A DNA stretch of 64,000 bases from JACCWM01 sp040393065. GTDB taxonomy: Bacteria; Myxococcota_A; Bradymonadia; Bradymonadales; Bradymonadaceae. Both the position numbers and the translations under genes were made by a program. Under the pieces are notes generated by a model. It was not told where the DNA came from, made no database searches, and was given only the letters and a program-made list of their open reading frames with translations. The stretch is taken from the NCBI GenBank assembly GCA_040393065.1, contig JBEBUW010000004.1:1-64000 (forward strand), written 5' to 3'. Below are positions 27,431 through 35,412 of the stretch, piece by piece. Position 1 is the first letter of the stretch. Each line of letters opens with the position of its first letter.

Positions 27431-28321
27431 TCACTCGCCAGAAACAGTTCCAACCGGCGCGACACTTTCTTCCGAAAGATCTTCTGCGGTCAAATCCACC
27501 ATACTTACATGGCATTGCACATCAGGCCGCTCTTCATGAGCCGTAAAAGCATTGCCTTTCTCGTAGGTGACGATTGAAAGCAGCGTGGTCTTGCCTTCCT
27601 CTGCCGTGAATTGACAGGAAGATCGAACATTAAATTCATAACCCTTGGCATAAGAAAACATGCCAAAGCCGCTTCCCTGCAGACCGAGCACAATCGATAC
27701 CGTGTGCGTGCCAGGCGTCGTCGTCCCGTTATAAATATCCCAGGTGCGCAGGCTGGCCAGATCTCCATCCCGATCGATCTTATTGAAGACGCGATTACCA
27801 TCAATGCTGAACAATCCGCGGCGGATCTTATAAATTGATCCCAGCTTCGATTCGTGCGTGATGATCACACGGCTTCCAGCCAGATTTCCGCTGAGTACAG
27901 TCTCTTTCAGCAAAACGATACGGCTTTTGGAGCGAAACACACGCTCTTTCAAGTCATCGATCTTGGTTTCAAGTTCTTTGACACGCAGATCGTAGATTTC
28001 ATCAGGACGCTGACCGTCATGTATGCTGATTCCTTCAATCCGAGCCGTATCCATGTTGGCCTGCAGGGATTCCCTGGTTCCAGGATAATCCGAACGCAGT
28101 ACACGGCCACCCGGTCCGATCACTTCGCCGGCCGGCTCTTCCCCGGCAACTTCACTGGGTTCTGAAGCTTCCTCTGCAGCAGCGGCCTCCGCCGGAGCAT
28201 TTGACTCGTCAACTTCCACATCCAGCTCGTTTTGTGGTTCTTCTTGCGCAAAAGCCGCATGCGGAGTCACGACAGCAAATAAAGCGGCTGCCGCGAACAC
28301 GGCCATGGATCTGCAAATCAT
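27431..28321 (-). CDS. Exported protein with coiled coil and C-terminal beta domain
   Basis: About 296 residues. Signal MAVFAAAALFAVVTPHAAFA, then a Glu/Ala-rich low-complexity stretch, a coiled coil (IYDLRVKELETKIDDLKERVFRSKSRIVLLKET) and a beta-rich domain (VIITHESKLGSIYKIRRGLF, TTPGTHTVSIVLGLQGSGFG) with two Cys that may pair. Proteins of this shape in myxobacteria are often misnamed dihydrolipoamide acetyltransferase because of the Ala/Glu stretch; no lipoyl or catalytic domain is present. ATG 28321 has AGAGG 9 nt upstream; for ATG 28330 the same site would be adjacent. It heads the TPR operon. TTGATC-N14-GATCAA at 28374-28399 is a possible operator. Confidence 0.72.
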   Translation of the reverse strand: MICRSMAVFAAAALFAVVTPHAAFAQEEPQNELDVEVDESNAPAEAAAAEEASEPSEVAGEEPAGEVIGPGGRVLRSDYPGTRESLQANMDTARIEGISIHDGQRPDEIYDLRVKELETKIDDLKERVFRSKSRIVLLKETVLSGNLAGSRVIITHESKLGSIYKIRRGLFSIDGNRVFNKIDRDGDLASLRTWDIYNGTTTPGTHTVSIVLGLQGSGFGMFSYAKGYEFNVRSSCQFTAEEGKTTLLSIVTYEKGNAFTAHEERPDVQCHVSMVDLTAEDLSEESVAPVGTVSGE

Positions 28322-28554
28322 ATACGACATCCTCTATTCACAAGGTGTTGTTTTCGTTCGTCGTTTCGGTAACTTGATCCACGATTGTTCATCGATCAAA
28401 CGATTTGCAGCCTAAACTACCTCCAGGCAATTCTCAAGAACCAGAAATGGGCTGCACGCACGCACAATGCTGGATCACAGGCCGGACGTCAAGCAGGTGA
28501 TGACCATCAGAGCTCGATACACTCCATACACCTGCCTGACGCCGTGCTCAACTA

Positions 28555-29403
28555 TTAACCTTTCTCAACCACGCGGCGATAGCGCGTGGGCAGCGCAAAC
28601 GCAGCGCGATGCAACTCGGCATTGTAATACGCAAGATCGTCAGCAATGACCGCGATCCGCGCCGGATCGATGTTCTCATAAGGATGCGGTCCCTTCGATG
28701 CAAAACCAAACGTCCACAATCCGCCCGGATAGGTCGGAACATGCGTGGTATAAAAATCAACCGTTGCGAAAATTTCGCGCAGGCTGGCCGCAATGCCGCG
28801 CACTCGTTCGGGATAATAGAACATGCTGTCGCTTTGCGGCACCAGAATGCCGTCCTGACGCAGCACACGGTGACAATCCCGATAAAAAGCCGGCGTAAAC
28901 AGTTCCACGCCCGCATCCACCGGATCGGTCGAATCCACCAGAATAATATCAAACGACGCATCCGGCGCGTCACGCACATAGGCCAGCCCGTCGCCGATGA
29001 TCGTGGTCGCCTTAGGATGCTCAAAACCTACCGCAGTCTGCGGCAAGTATTGCTTGCTCTTCTCCACGACAACTTCGTCGATCTCAACCAGAACCGCCTC
29101 TTCCAGACCGGGATGACGCGTTACTTCGCGCAACGTGCCGCCATCGCCGCCCCCAATGATCAGAACGCGTTTGGGATTCGGATGCGCAAACATAGGAACA
29201 TGCGCGATCATCTCGTGATAACCAATCTCATCACGCTCCGAAACATTGACCACGCCGCCCAGCGCCAAAACCGTGCCGAATTCCGGCGTGCGAAAAAAAT
29301 CAATCTGCTGAAACTCTGTCTCCTGGCTGAAGAGATACTCCGTGATCGTGTGCTCAACGCTCGTAAAATGGGTCAGCGGATCGCGAAAAACGACTTTTGC
29401 CAT
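28555..29403 (-). CDS. speE: Spermidine synthase
   Basis: Transfers aminopropyl from decarboxylated S-adenosylmethionine to putrescine. 282 residues, the usual length. Visible motifs: Rossmann loop VLIIGGGDGGTLREV, acidic LVEIDEVVV, the catalytic region IILVDSTDP, and gatekeeping segments YHEMIAHVP and QSDSMFYY. AAGGAG precedes the ATG at 29403. It follows speD by 124 bp on the same strand, with a hairpin between, so the two steps of spermidine formation are encoded together. Confidence 0.95.
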   Translation of the reverse strand: MAKVVFRDPLTHFTSVEHTITEYLFSQETEFQQIDFFRTPEFGTVLALGGVVNVSERDEIGYHEMIAHVPMFAHPNPKRVLIIGGGDGGTLREVTRHPGLEEAVLVEIDEVVVEKSKQYLPQTAVGFEHPKATTIIGDGLAYVRDAPDASFDIILVDSTDPVDAGVELFTPAFYRDCHRVLRQDGILVPQSDSMFYYPERVRGIAASLREIFATVDFYTTHVPTYPGGLWTFGFASKGPHPYENIDPARIAVIADDLAYYNAELHRAAFALPTRYRRVVEKG

Positions 29404-29457
29404 GTGAGAACTCCTTAATAGTATGAATTACCGCAATATCTAAGCAAGAAAAGCAGC

Positions 29458-29506
29458 AACCGACCACCTTTCCAAAAACATTCGAGTTTCGGAACGATGG
29501 TCGGTT
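29458..29506 (-). other. Hairpin between speD and speE
   Basis: AACCGACCA (29458-29466) and TGGTCGGTT (29498-29506) form a perfect 9-bp stem, with inner TTCC/GGAA and CGA/TCG pairs. On the minus strand only a broken T-rich run follows, so it may attenuate or process the message rather than end it. Confidence 0.55.
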
Positions 29507-29527
29507 TGCCAACAGAAAAACTAAAAT

Positions 29528-29941
29528 TTATTTCTCAGACTTTTCAGCCGAGGCTTCCACACCATACACGCTGGGCAGCGTTCCCGGTGCGACGTCGAAA
29601 CAGCCACGACGGAATTCCACAGCACTGATCTTCTCCGCCTGAAAACGCTCTTTCATAAATGCATGCGCTTCCCACGGATCGATCACCTGTCCACAGGTAA
29701 ATACGTCCACCGCCGCATAACCAAATTCCGGCCAGGTATGAATCGTAAGATGCGATTCGCTAATCACAACCACGCCACTGATGCCATGCGGATTGAATTT
29801 GTGGAAATCCACAGAAACAATATTCGCACGCATGTGTTTCGCGGCAGAAACCATCACGTCTTCAATGAAGTCGCGATCATTCATCAAATGTGCGGGGCAA
29901 CCGTAGTACTCAAGGATAAGTTGACGTCCTAATGCTTCCAA
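29528..29941 (-). CDS. speD: S-adenosylmethionine decarboxylase proenzyme (short bacterial class)
   Basis: Makes decarboxylated AdoMet for SpeE. 137 residues, as in the Thermotoga/Bacillus class. Self-cleavage occurs between Glu62 and Ser63 in SESHLTIHTWPE to give a pyruvoyl group; His68 and Cys83 (VFTCG) are the known processing and protonation residues and are present. The start is TTG at 29941: it aligns with the family N-terminus (MEALGRQLILEYYGC) and AAGGA lies about 9 nt upstream; no ATG is available early enough. Confidence 0.95.
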   Translation of the reverse strand: MEALGRQLILEYYGCPAHLMNDRDFIEDVMVSAAKHMRANIVSVDFHKFNPHGISGVVVISESHLTIHTWPEFGYAAVDVFTCGQVIDPWEAHAFMKERFQAEKISAVEFRRGCFDVAPGTLPSVYGVEASAEKSEK

Positions 29942-30469
29942 TTCTTGTGGTCCTTTTTGGTTGGCTTCACCCTTCCAGGCTTTCCCCTCACGCGTTCAAA
30001 AAACGATCGTACTTCATCAAGAAAACGATTCGCCCTTTGACACAACGCTAGGAATAGCCTCTCTGAGCGAGAGACGGTCCATGCAATTGCATAAATCACC
30101 GGTTATTGTGGTTTTGATTTGCGCCCGTATGACTTGACCCGAGCTTGTGATAAGGCCAAGAGCGAACGCGCCAGATGCGTTGCTATCAGAGGTTTTCTTC
30201 GTTCATTTTATCACCTCGAAAAACAAGCACGCATGTTCTCGAATCTTTTCTTTTGGATGGGGCCGGCAAGGCTCGTAATCCGCGGGTTCCAGAGGAAAGA
30301 ACATACAGGGTTACACTACGAAACATCGCCTGCCCAGTTTTGGCAGGGAAGCGGCCTTGTAGCACAACTGTATAGAATATCAAGAACAATCATCGTATTC
30401 TGTAACCAAAATTTCCCTGAGCAATTCCCCCTCAGGCTCTTTCTCATTTACTTTTTTGTGTAGGAATTC
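29942..30469. other. Intergenic region between speD and polX
   Basis: Divergent 528-bp gap. A hairpin CCTGCC-N7-GGCAGG is at 30329-30347. An open frame at 30119-30463 has no ribosome site and no recognisable content. No convincing promoter hexamer pair or tRNA was found. Confidence 0.5.
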
Positions 30470-32194
30470 ATGGAAAACCAGAATGTTGCCCGTATCCTCT
30501 CCGAAGTAGCCCAACTTCTTGAGATCAAGGGCGAAAATCGCTTCCGCATCCGGGCCTTCGAGAACGCCGCCCGCACCATCGATGGACTTACCGATTCCCT
30601 CCAGGACATCATCAACCGCGGCGAACTAACGAAACTGCCTGCAATCGGTAAAGCGATCGCAGCCGATATCGAAGCAATTTTTACCACCGGAACCTGCCAG
30701 CTCCACGAAGACCTGCTCAAAGAACTCGATCCCGGCCTGCTTGATATCTTCCGCGTCCAGGGACTCGGCCCCAAACGCATCAAAACCCTGTACGAAACCC
30801 TGGGCATCTCAAATCTCGAAATGCTTGAAAAAGCCGCGCGCGAGCAACGCATCCGCACCCTGCCCGGCCTTGGCGCCAAAACAGAAGAAAAAATCCTCGC
30901 TGAAATACAACGCCTCGCCGAAGATCAGGGCCGCACGCCTCTGCCTGCTGCCCAGATCACGGCCGAATACCTCAAAGCCCAGCTCGCCGGACTGCCGCAG
31001 GTCGAACAAATCGAGATCGCCGGCTCTTTACGCCGTGGTCAGGAAACCATCGGCGATATCGATCTGCTCGTCGCCTCCGATCAGCCCGCCCCGATCATGA
31101 CGCTTTTCAGTACCCTGCCCGAAGTCGGTCAGGTTCTGGCCAGCGGAGAAACCAAAACTTCCGTCCGGCTGCGCAGCGGGATCCAGGTCGATCTGCGTGT
31201 CGTCGATGCCGATAGCTTTGGCGCCGCCCTGCATTATTTCACCGGCAGCAAAGGCCACCATATCGAGCTACGCACCCGCGCCAAACGCGCCGGCCTGAAA
31301 ATCAACGAATACGGCGTCTTCAAAAACGACGATCCCACGCCGATCGCCTCAAAAACCGAACACGACGTCTTTGCCGCCCTTGGCCTGCAATACATTCCAC
31401 CAGAAATCCGCGAAGGACGCGGCGAAATCGACGCTGCCGCCAAAAACGCACTGCCCACCCTGATCGAACGCAAGGATGTGCGCGGCGATCTTCACATGCA
31501 CACCGTGGAAACCGACGGCCGCGCCACCATCGAAGAAATGGCCGAAGCCGCACGCGCCCTGGGCCACGATTACATCGTCATCACCGATCACTCCGAAGCC
31601 GTTCGCGTCGCCAATGGCATGACGCCCGATCGCTTCCGCGCGCACATCGATCGCATTCGCCAGGCCGACGCTGCCAGCCCCGACATCCGCATCCTGGCAG
31701 GCATCGAAGTCGACATCCTCAAAGACGGCGATCTCGACATGGATCACGATCTCCTGGCCGAATGCGACTGGGTCGTCGGCAGCATCCACAGCCATTTCGC
31801 ACTCGACAATAAAACCATGACCGAACGCCTGCTCCGCGCTATGGAAACCGGCCTGATCAGTTGCCTGGGGCACCCGACCGGCCGAATCCTGGGCGGCCGC
31901 GCCGGCTACCAGTACGATTTCGACGCGATCTTCGAAGCTGCCCTGGAATACGGCATCGCCCTCGAAATGAACGGCAGCACAGGCCGCCTGGATTTCAACG
32001 CCGAACATGCCGAGCGCGCAAAACGTAAAGGCGTCAAAATCGTCTTCGGCTCCGACGCTCACTCCATCCGCGGCCTGAGCGACATCGACTTTTCCGTCCA
32101 ACAAGCCCGCCGCGCCTGGCTCACCCCCCACGACGTTCTCAACACGCTTTCCGTCGACGAACTACTCGCCAGCGTGCGCCCCGGCCTTCGCTAA
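30470..32194 (+). CDS. polX: DNA polymerase/3'-5' exonuclease PolX
   Basis: A family X repair polymerase with a PHP nuclease domain; fills short gaps in base excision repair. 574 residues, like Bacillus PolX (570). Order: helix-hairpin-helix region (LTKLPAIGKAIAADIEAI, RVQGLGPKRIKTLYETLG), nucleotidyltransferase core with the metal-binding pair in AGSLRRGQETIGDIDLLV and the third Asp in IQVDLRVV, then PHP from about 340 (DLHMHTVETDGR, ITDHSEA, AGIEVDI, SIHSHF, CLGHPTGR, FGSDAHS), with all usual metal ligands. AGGA precedes the ATG. A lipoprotein gene follows 47 bp later. Confidence 0.95.
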   Translation: MENQNVARILSEVAQLLEIKGENRFRIRAFENAARTIDGLTDSLQDIINRGELTKLPAIGKAIAADIEAIFTTGTCQLHEDLLKELDPGLLDIFRVQGLGPKRIKTLYETLGISNLEMLEKAAREQRIRTLPGLGAKTEEKILAEIQRLAEDQGRTPLPAAQITAEYLKAQLAGLPQVEQIEIAGSLRRGQETIGDIDLLVASDQPAPIMTLFSTLPEVGQVLASGETKTSVRLRSGIQVDLRVVDADSFGAALHYFTGSKGHHIELRTRAKRAGLKINEYGVFKNDDPTPIASKTEHDVFAALGLQYIPPEIREGRGEIDAAAKNALPTLIERKDVRGDLHMHTVETDGRATIEEMAEAARALGHDYIVITDHSEAVRVANGMTPDRFRAHIDRIRQADAASPDIRILAGIEVDILKDGDLDMDHDLLAECDWVVGSIHSHFALDNKTMTERLLRAMETGLISCLGHPTGRILGGRAGYQYDFDAIFEAALEYGIALEMNGSTGRLDFNAEHAERAKRKGVKIVFGSDAHSIRGLSDIDFSVQQARRAWLTPHDVLNTLSVDELLASVRPGLR

Positions 32195-32241
32195 AACCTG
32201 TGTACCTGACTATCTGAGCCGTGATCCCCGGATTTTCCTCC

Positions 32242-33168
32242 ATGAACCCTACATTTCTCCGCAACGCTCCCTTTCTCATCATTGCGATAATCTCGCTCAC
32301 GACCCTGCTTACTGTCGGTTGCGAGCGAACCAACGATCCCAATCACGAGCTCCGACGTCGGCTCGAAGCACAAGCAGCCAGCGAAACCGCATCCGTCACC
32401 GTTTCTCTTGGCTATATCCATCAGTTTCATGAGTCTTTAGAAAACCAGGCATCGAAAACATCGGAAACCTCGGAAACATCTGAATCATCCGAAAATCCAG
32501 ACATACAAAACGATCGCATTCTCCACGCACGCGGCAGTCAGGGCGAAGAAATCGAAATCGAGCAATTTTACCTGGTCACTTCCGCCATGGAACTCCATAT
32601 CTGCGAGGAAGGCTTCGATCCGAGCTTCACCCAACGACTCCAACAATGGTTTTTGCCCACGGCACACGCACACGTCCCCAGCTCTGCGACGCGCCTGGGC
32701 GTTCCCTTTGTCGAAAATCTGCTGGCCGAACCCGGCCGCGCACGAATCGTTGGCAGCATCGCACCTCCGCTGTATAATTACTGCCGGCTGTACGCGATTT
32801 TATCACCGGCCGATGACGATGTTCTCAACCTGACATCTCTTGAACCCGACCAGATCGAGCACAAAACCCTGCTCATCACCGGCCGCTTCCGTACCTCACC
32901 GGAACACCCCTGGCAGCCCTTTTCGCTCGATTCCACAGCCCGCCGCGCAATCGAAATGAAACTGATTGCACCCGATACCGGCCAACAACCGCTTGCCCTG
33001 GCGCCATCGCCCGGCCATGCCCTGATCTTGATCGACAAAACCATCGGCGCCTCAATCTTTGATGACCTCGAAATCAATTCCCTACTCGACGGCTCAGCCG
33101 CATCAACAGTTTTAGATCGCCTGAGCGCATCCTTTCATATACACGAGTTTCAACAGGAAGATCGCTAA
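32242..33168 (+). CDS. Lipoprotein of unknown function
   Basis: 308 residues with a signal peptide and lipobox (LTTLLTVGC). After a Ser/Thr/Glu low-complexity stretch (SKTSETSETSESSENPD) there are two blocks of mixed alpha/beta sequence with Cys in LHICEEGFD and NYCRLYAIL. The phrase LPTAHAHVPSSATRLGVPFVENLL resembles secreted proteins of myxobacteria whose role is unknown. No SD is evident; ATG 32242 is chosen because it places the signal peptide first, whereas GTG 32221 adds seven residues. It lies between polX and a cytoplasmic gene. Confidence 0.7.
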   Translation: MNPTFLRNAPFLIIAIISLTTLLTVGCERTNDPNHELRRRLEAQAASETASVTVSLGYIHQFHESLENQASKTSETSETSESSENPDIQNDRILHARGSQGEEIEIEQFYLVTSAMELHICEEGFDPSFTQRLQQWFLPTAHAHVPSSATRLGVPFVENLLAEPGRARIVGSIAPPLYNYCRLYAILSPADDDVLNLTSLEPDQIEHKTLLITGRFRTSPEHPWQPFSLDSTARRAIEMKLIAPDTGQQPLALAPSPGHALILIDKTIGASIFDDLEINSLLDGSAASTVLDRLSASFHIHEFQQEDR

Positions 33169-33208
33169 GAGATCTCCTGCCCAATTTTCACCTCAGGATT
33201 TGTTCGCT

Positions 33209-34003
33209 ATGTCCACTCCTACTCCGGCCGATAAGGCTGTCCCCAATTCATTTGTCGCACTTGTCCCTGTTCCCTGGAACCTGGATTGCTCCGAACTTCT
33301 CTACGAAACCCACGGCCAACGCTGGCTCGAACACACCCGCTACGAAGTAGAACCGGCCGATGACTCACGCGCCTACCCGGCCACAGGCACCATTCGTTTC
33401 GAAGACGGAAAAACCGCTCAGATTATTGTCGAAGAACCCATCCCCAACCTGGTCAGTCTGGCCGCCACCAGCCGCATTCCCTGCACGCCCGGCGAGGCCA
33501 TGATGCTCCGCGACCATGTCGCGATCTGGCGAGTGAGCATGCAGGTCGAAAAAGCCCACGCACTGGAAACCGCTAAACGCTTCGCACGCATTCTCAACAC
33601 CTTCGTCGAAGCAGGCGCACCGGCCGTATTCTTACCTTTCATCCTGGAGCTTCACTCCCCGGCATTCTTGCAAAGCCAGTCCGAAAATCTCGATAAAATT
33701 ACCAATCTGGTCAATCTATTCGTCGGAGCCTGGGACAAAGACGGCTGGATGATGACACGTGGCCTGACGGTTTTCGGCCTGCCCGAGCTCGAAACTCCGG
33801 TCAACGAAGGACTCAATGCCGCTTACTTTCGCCTGATGGACTGCGCATCCGGCATGTTGAACCAGCAAAGCCGCTTTGCTCCGGGAAGCCGCCTGCAGAT
33901 TGGCCCCAAAGCCTATATCGTAGAGTTTGGCCCCATCGGTCCACGCGATGAACAGGTACCGATCTGCGGCGCTTTCGGCGTCCAATCTCTGACTCCAGCT
34001 TGA
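33209..34003 (+). CDS. DUF4261-like cytoplasmic protein
   Basis: 264 residues without signal peptide. The C-terminal block (GWMMTRGLTVFGLPELETPV, then PGSRLQIGPKAYIVEFGPIG) resembles DUF4261, a domain of unknown function often found in proteins of this size; the assignment is from memory and not certain. Other visible features are FVALVPVPWNLDCSELL at the start. ATG 33209 is used; AGGA lies about 10 nt upstream. No operon partner suggests a role. Confidence 0.6.
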   Translation: MSTPTPADKAVPNSFVALVPVPWNLDCSELLYETHGQRWLEHTRYEVEPADDSRAYPATGTIRFEDGKTAQIIVEEPIPNLVSLAATSRIPCTPGEAMMLRDHVAIWRVSMQVEKAHALETAKRFARILNTFVEAGAPAVFLPFILELHSPAFLQSQSENLDKITNLVNLFVGAWDKDGWMMTRGLTVFGLPELETPVNEGLNAAYFRLMDCASGMLNQQSRFAPGSRLQIGPKAYIVEFGPIGPRDEQVPICGAFGVQSLTPA

Positions 34004-34025
34004 ATAAATGTATCAACCTATTACG

Positions 34026-34054
34026 TTGACATCATTTCAACGCCGGACTATCGT
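34026..34054 (+). promoter_or_regulatory. Sigma70-type promoter
   Basis: TTGACA (34026-34031), a 17-bp spacer and TATCGT (34049-34054). It lies about 90 bp upstream of the lipoprotein start at 34142. Confidence 0.6.
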
Positions 34055-34141
34055 TTCACAAATGTTTGTGCACTCATGCAGTGCTTAAATCTTAACTCTG
34101 TCGCTCGATTTGAATAATGCTGAGTGAATTCGAGGTCGTTG

Positions 34142-35197
34142 ATGAATTGGTCCGGAATAGCTAACAAGCTGGTATCGCTCGGAGTCGTCGCTTTATCCAT
34201 GGTGGGTATGACATCATGCGGCGGAGAAGGGGGAGAAGGCGACGAAGTCGTTCATCTCTATGTTTTTAACGGATATGCTGGAAGTAAATCCATGAGCCTG
34301 TACGGGCCATCCGGCAAGGTTGTCACCGGGCTTGGCTATGGACAACGGACGGCGGAACCTGTCGCAGTGGATCGCAATCTTGGCACGAACTTCAAACTCG
34401 TAGTCGACGGCGCTCCGCAAAGCATCGACACGACTTTTGCACTCTTCTCTTTGTATCCTCATGAGACCGGAACGCTTCTCTTCAAAAAGAGGACCGGCCA
34501 GGCCACGGCAAGCGCAACGATTTATCGTCACGTACAATCACGCGCGCAGACATGCCGTCTGGTATTCGACAACTCGCTCTCACTCGAAAACGAAGGCCTG
34601 GGCCAATTTGGATTTCTCCCGCTCTTTGAGCTCGGCAATGCAGCCAACGGAGGCTACCTGAGAAATAATGAGGTTGAGCCCCGACCGGCTTTGATGGATT
34701 TCATCGATCAGAACCCATATTTTGCTCTTGTACCGCACTTTGAAGATGAAGCTTCACTGATGCTGGTTCATGTTGGTCCCGGAACACGGATCAATTTTGA
34801 AACTGGTACATTCCGTGCTCCCAAACCCACCGAAGAGTACGTAAAGTGTCTGGGAGAGGATCCTGCGGATAACGCGGAGACATGTCAGGAATACGGTGAA
34901 TACACTACCCATATCTACATGCCATCGAACGATGGTCTCCAGTATGTCATCGACTACGTGCCCGGTTATTTAGGAACACCAAACTCCTGCAATACACAGT
35001 TCCGTATCGTTTCGGACTTCTCCAATATCTTCGATCCCGACTCGGGCGTATTAACCAACCAGAAAGTGCAGTTCCCTGCCGGAAAACATATGTTCTGGGT
35101 TCTTTACGGACGCCCCGTTGCTCCCGATGTGTTCTCCTTCCATTCCGATGATGCAGACACTCCCTTTGCAGAACTTCCGCCCTATCCCGGTGAATAA
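34142..35197 (+). CDS. Lipoprotein with DUF4397-like N-terminal region
   Basis: 351 residues. The lipobox is SMVGMTSC, followed by GGEGGEGDE and a beta-type segment VVHLYVFNGYAGSKSMSLYG like the DUF4397 Ig-like fold of cell-surface proteins. There are four or more Cys (TCRLVFDN, KCLGEDPADNAETCQEYG, NSCNTQFR) in the second half, likely disulfides. No catalytic motif is seen. ATG 34142 has GAGG 6-7 nt upstream and is preferred over GTG 34124. The gene has its own promoter (34026-34054) and terminator (35228-35263). Confidence 0.72.
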   Translation: MNWSGIANKLVSLGVVALSMVGMTSCGGEGGEGDEVVHLYVFNGYAGSKSMSLYGPSGKVVTGLGYGQRTAEPVAVDRNLGTNFKLVVDGAPQSIDTTFALFSLYPHETGTLLFKKRTGQATASATIYRHVQSRAQTCRLVFDNSLSLENEGLGQFGFLPLFELGNAANGGYLRNNEVEPRPALMDFIDQNPYFALVPHFEDEASLMLVHVGPGTRINFETGTFRAPKPTEEYVKCLGEDPADNAETCQEYGEYTTHIYMPSNDGLQYVIDYVPGYLGTPNSCNTQFRIVSDFSNIFDPDSGVLTNQKVQFPAGKHMFWVLYGRPVAPDVFSFHSDDADTPFAELPPYPGE

Positions 35198-35227
35198 TTT
35201 CTGCTGATAGCCATTCCGCGCGAAACC

Positions 35228-35263
35228 AAAAGCCGTGATTCCAGTCGTTGGAATCACGGCTTT
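35228..35263 (+). terminator. Strong rho-independent terminator
   Basis: AAAGCCGTGATTCCA (35228-35242) pairs perfectly with TGGAATCACGGCTTT (35249-35263), followed by TTACTTTT. It follows the lipoprotein gene by 30 bp. Confidence 0.95.
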
Positions 35264-35412
35264 TTACTTTTCCCCGCACTTCTCCTCGCGTCCCCGCCCA
35301 CCCCGCAACTGTCTACGTAGGAAAGTAGCGCACACCGGGCCCGATAGAATTCCTCGGCAATACTTCGGAAATCCATGAGCCCGACATGCAAAAAATCCCG
35401 GTGGCGTATGCT

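Noticed and set aside
30119..30463. 114-aa frame in the speD-polX gap
   Set aside because: No ribosome site, no recognisable domain, sequence content unlike coding DNA.
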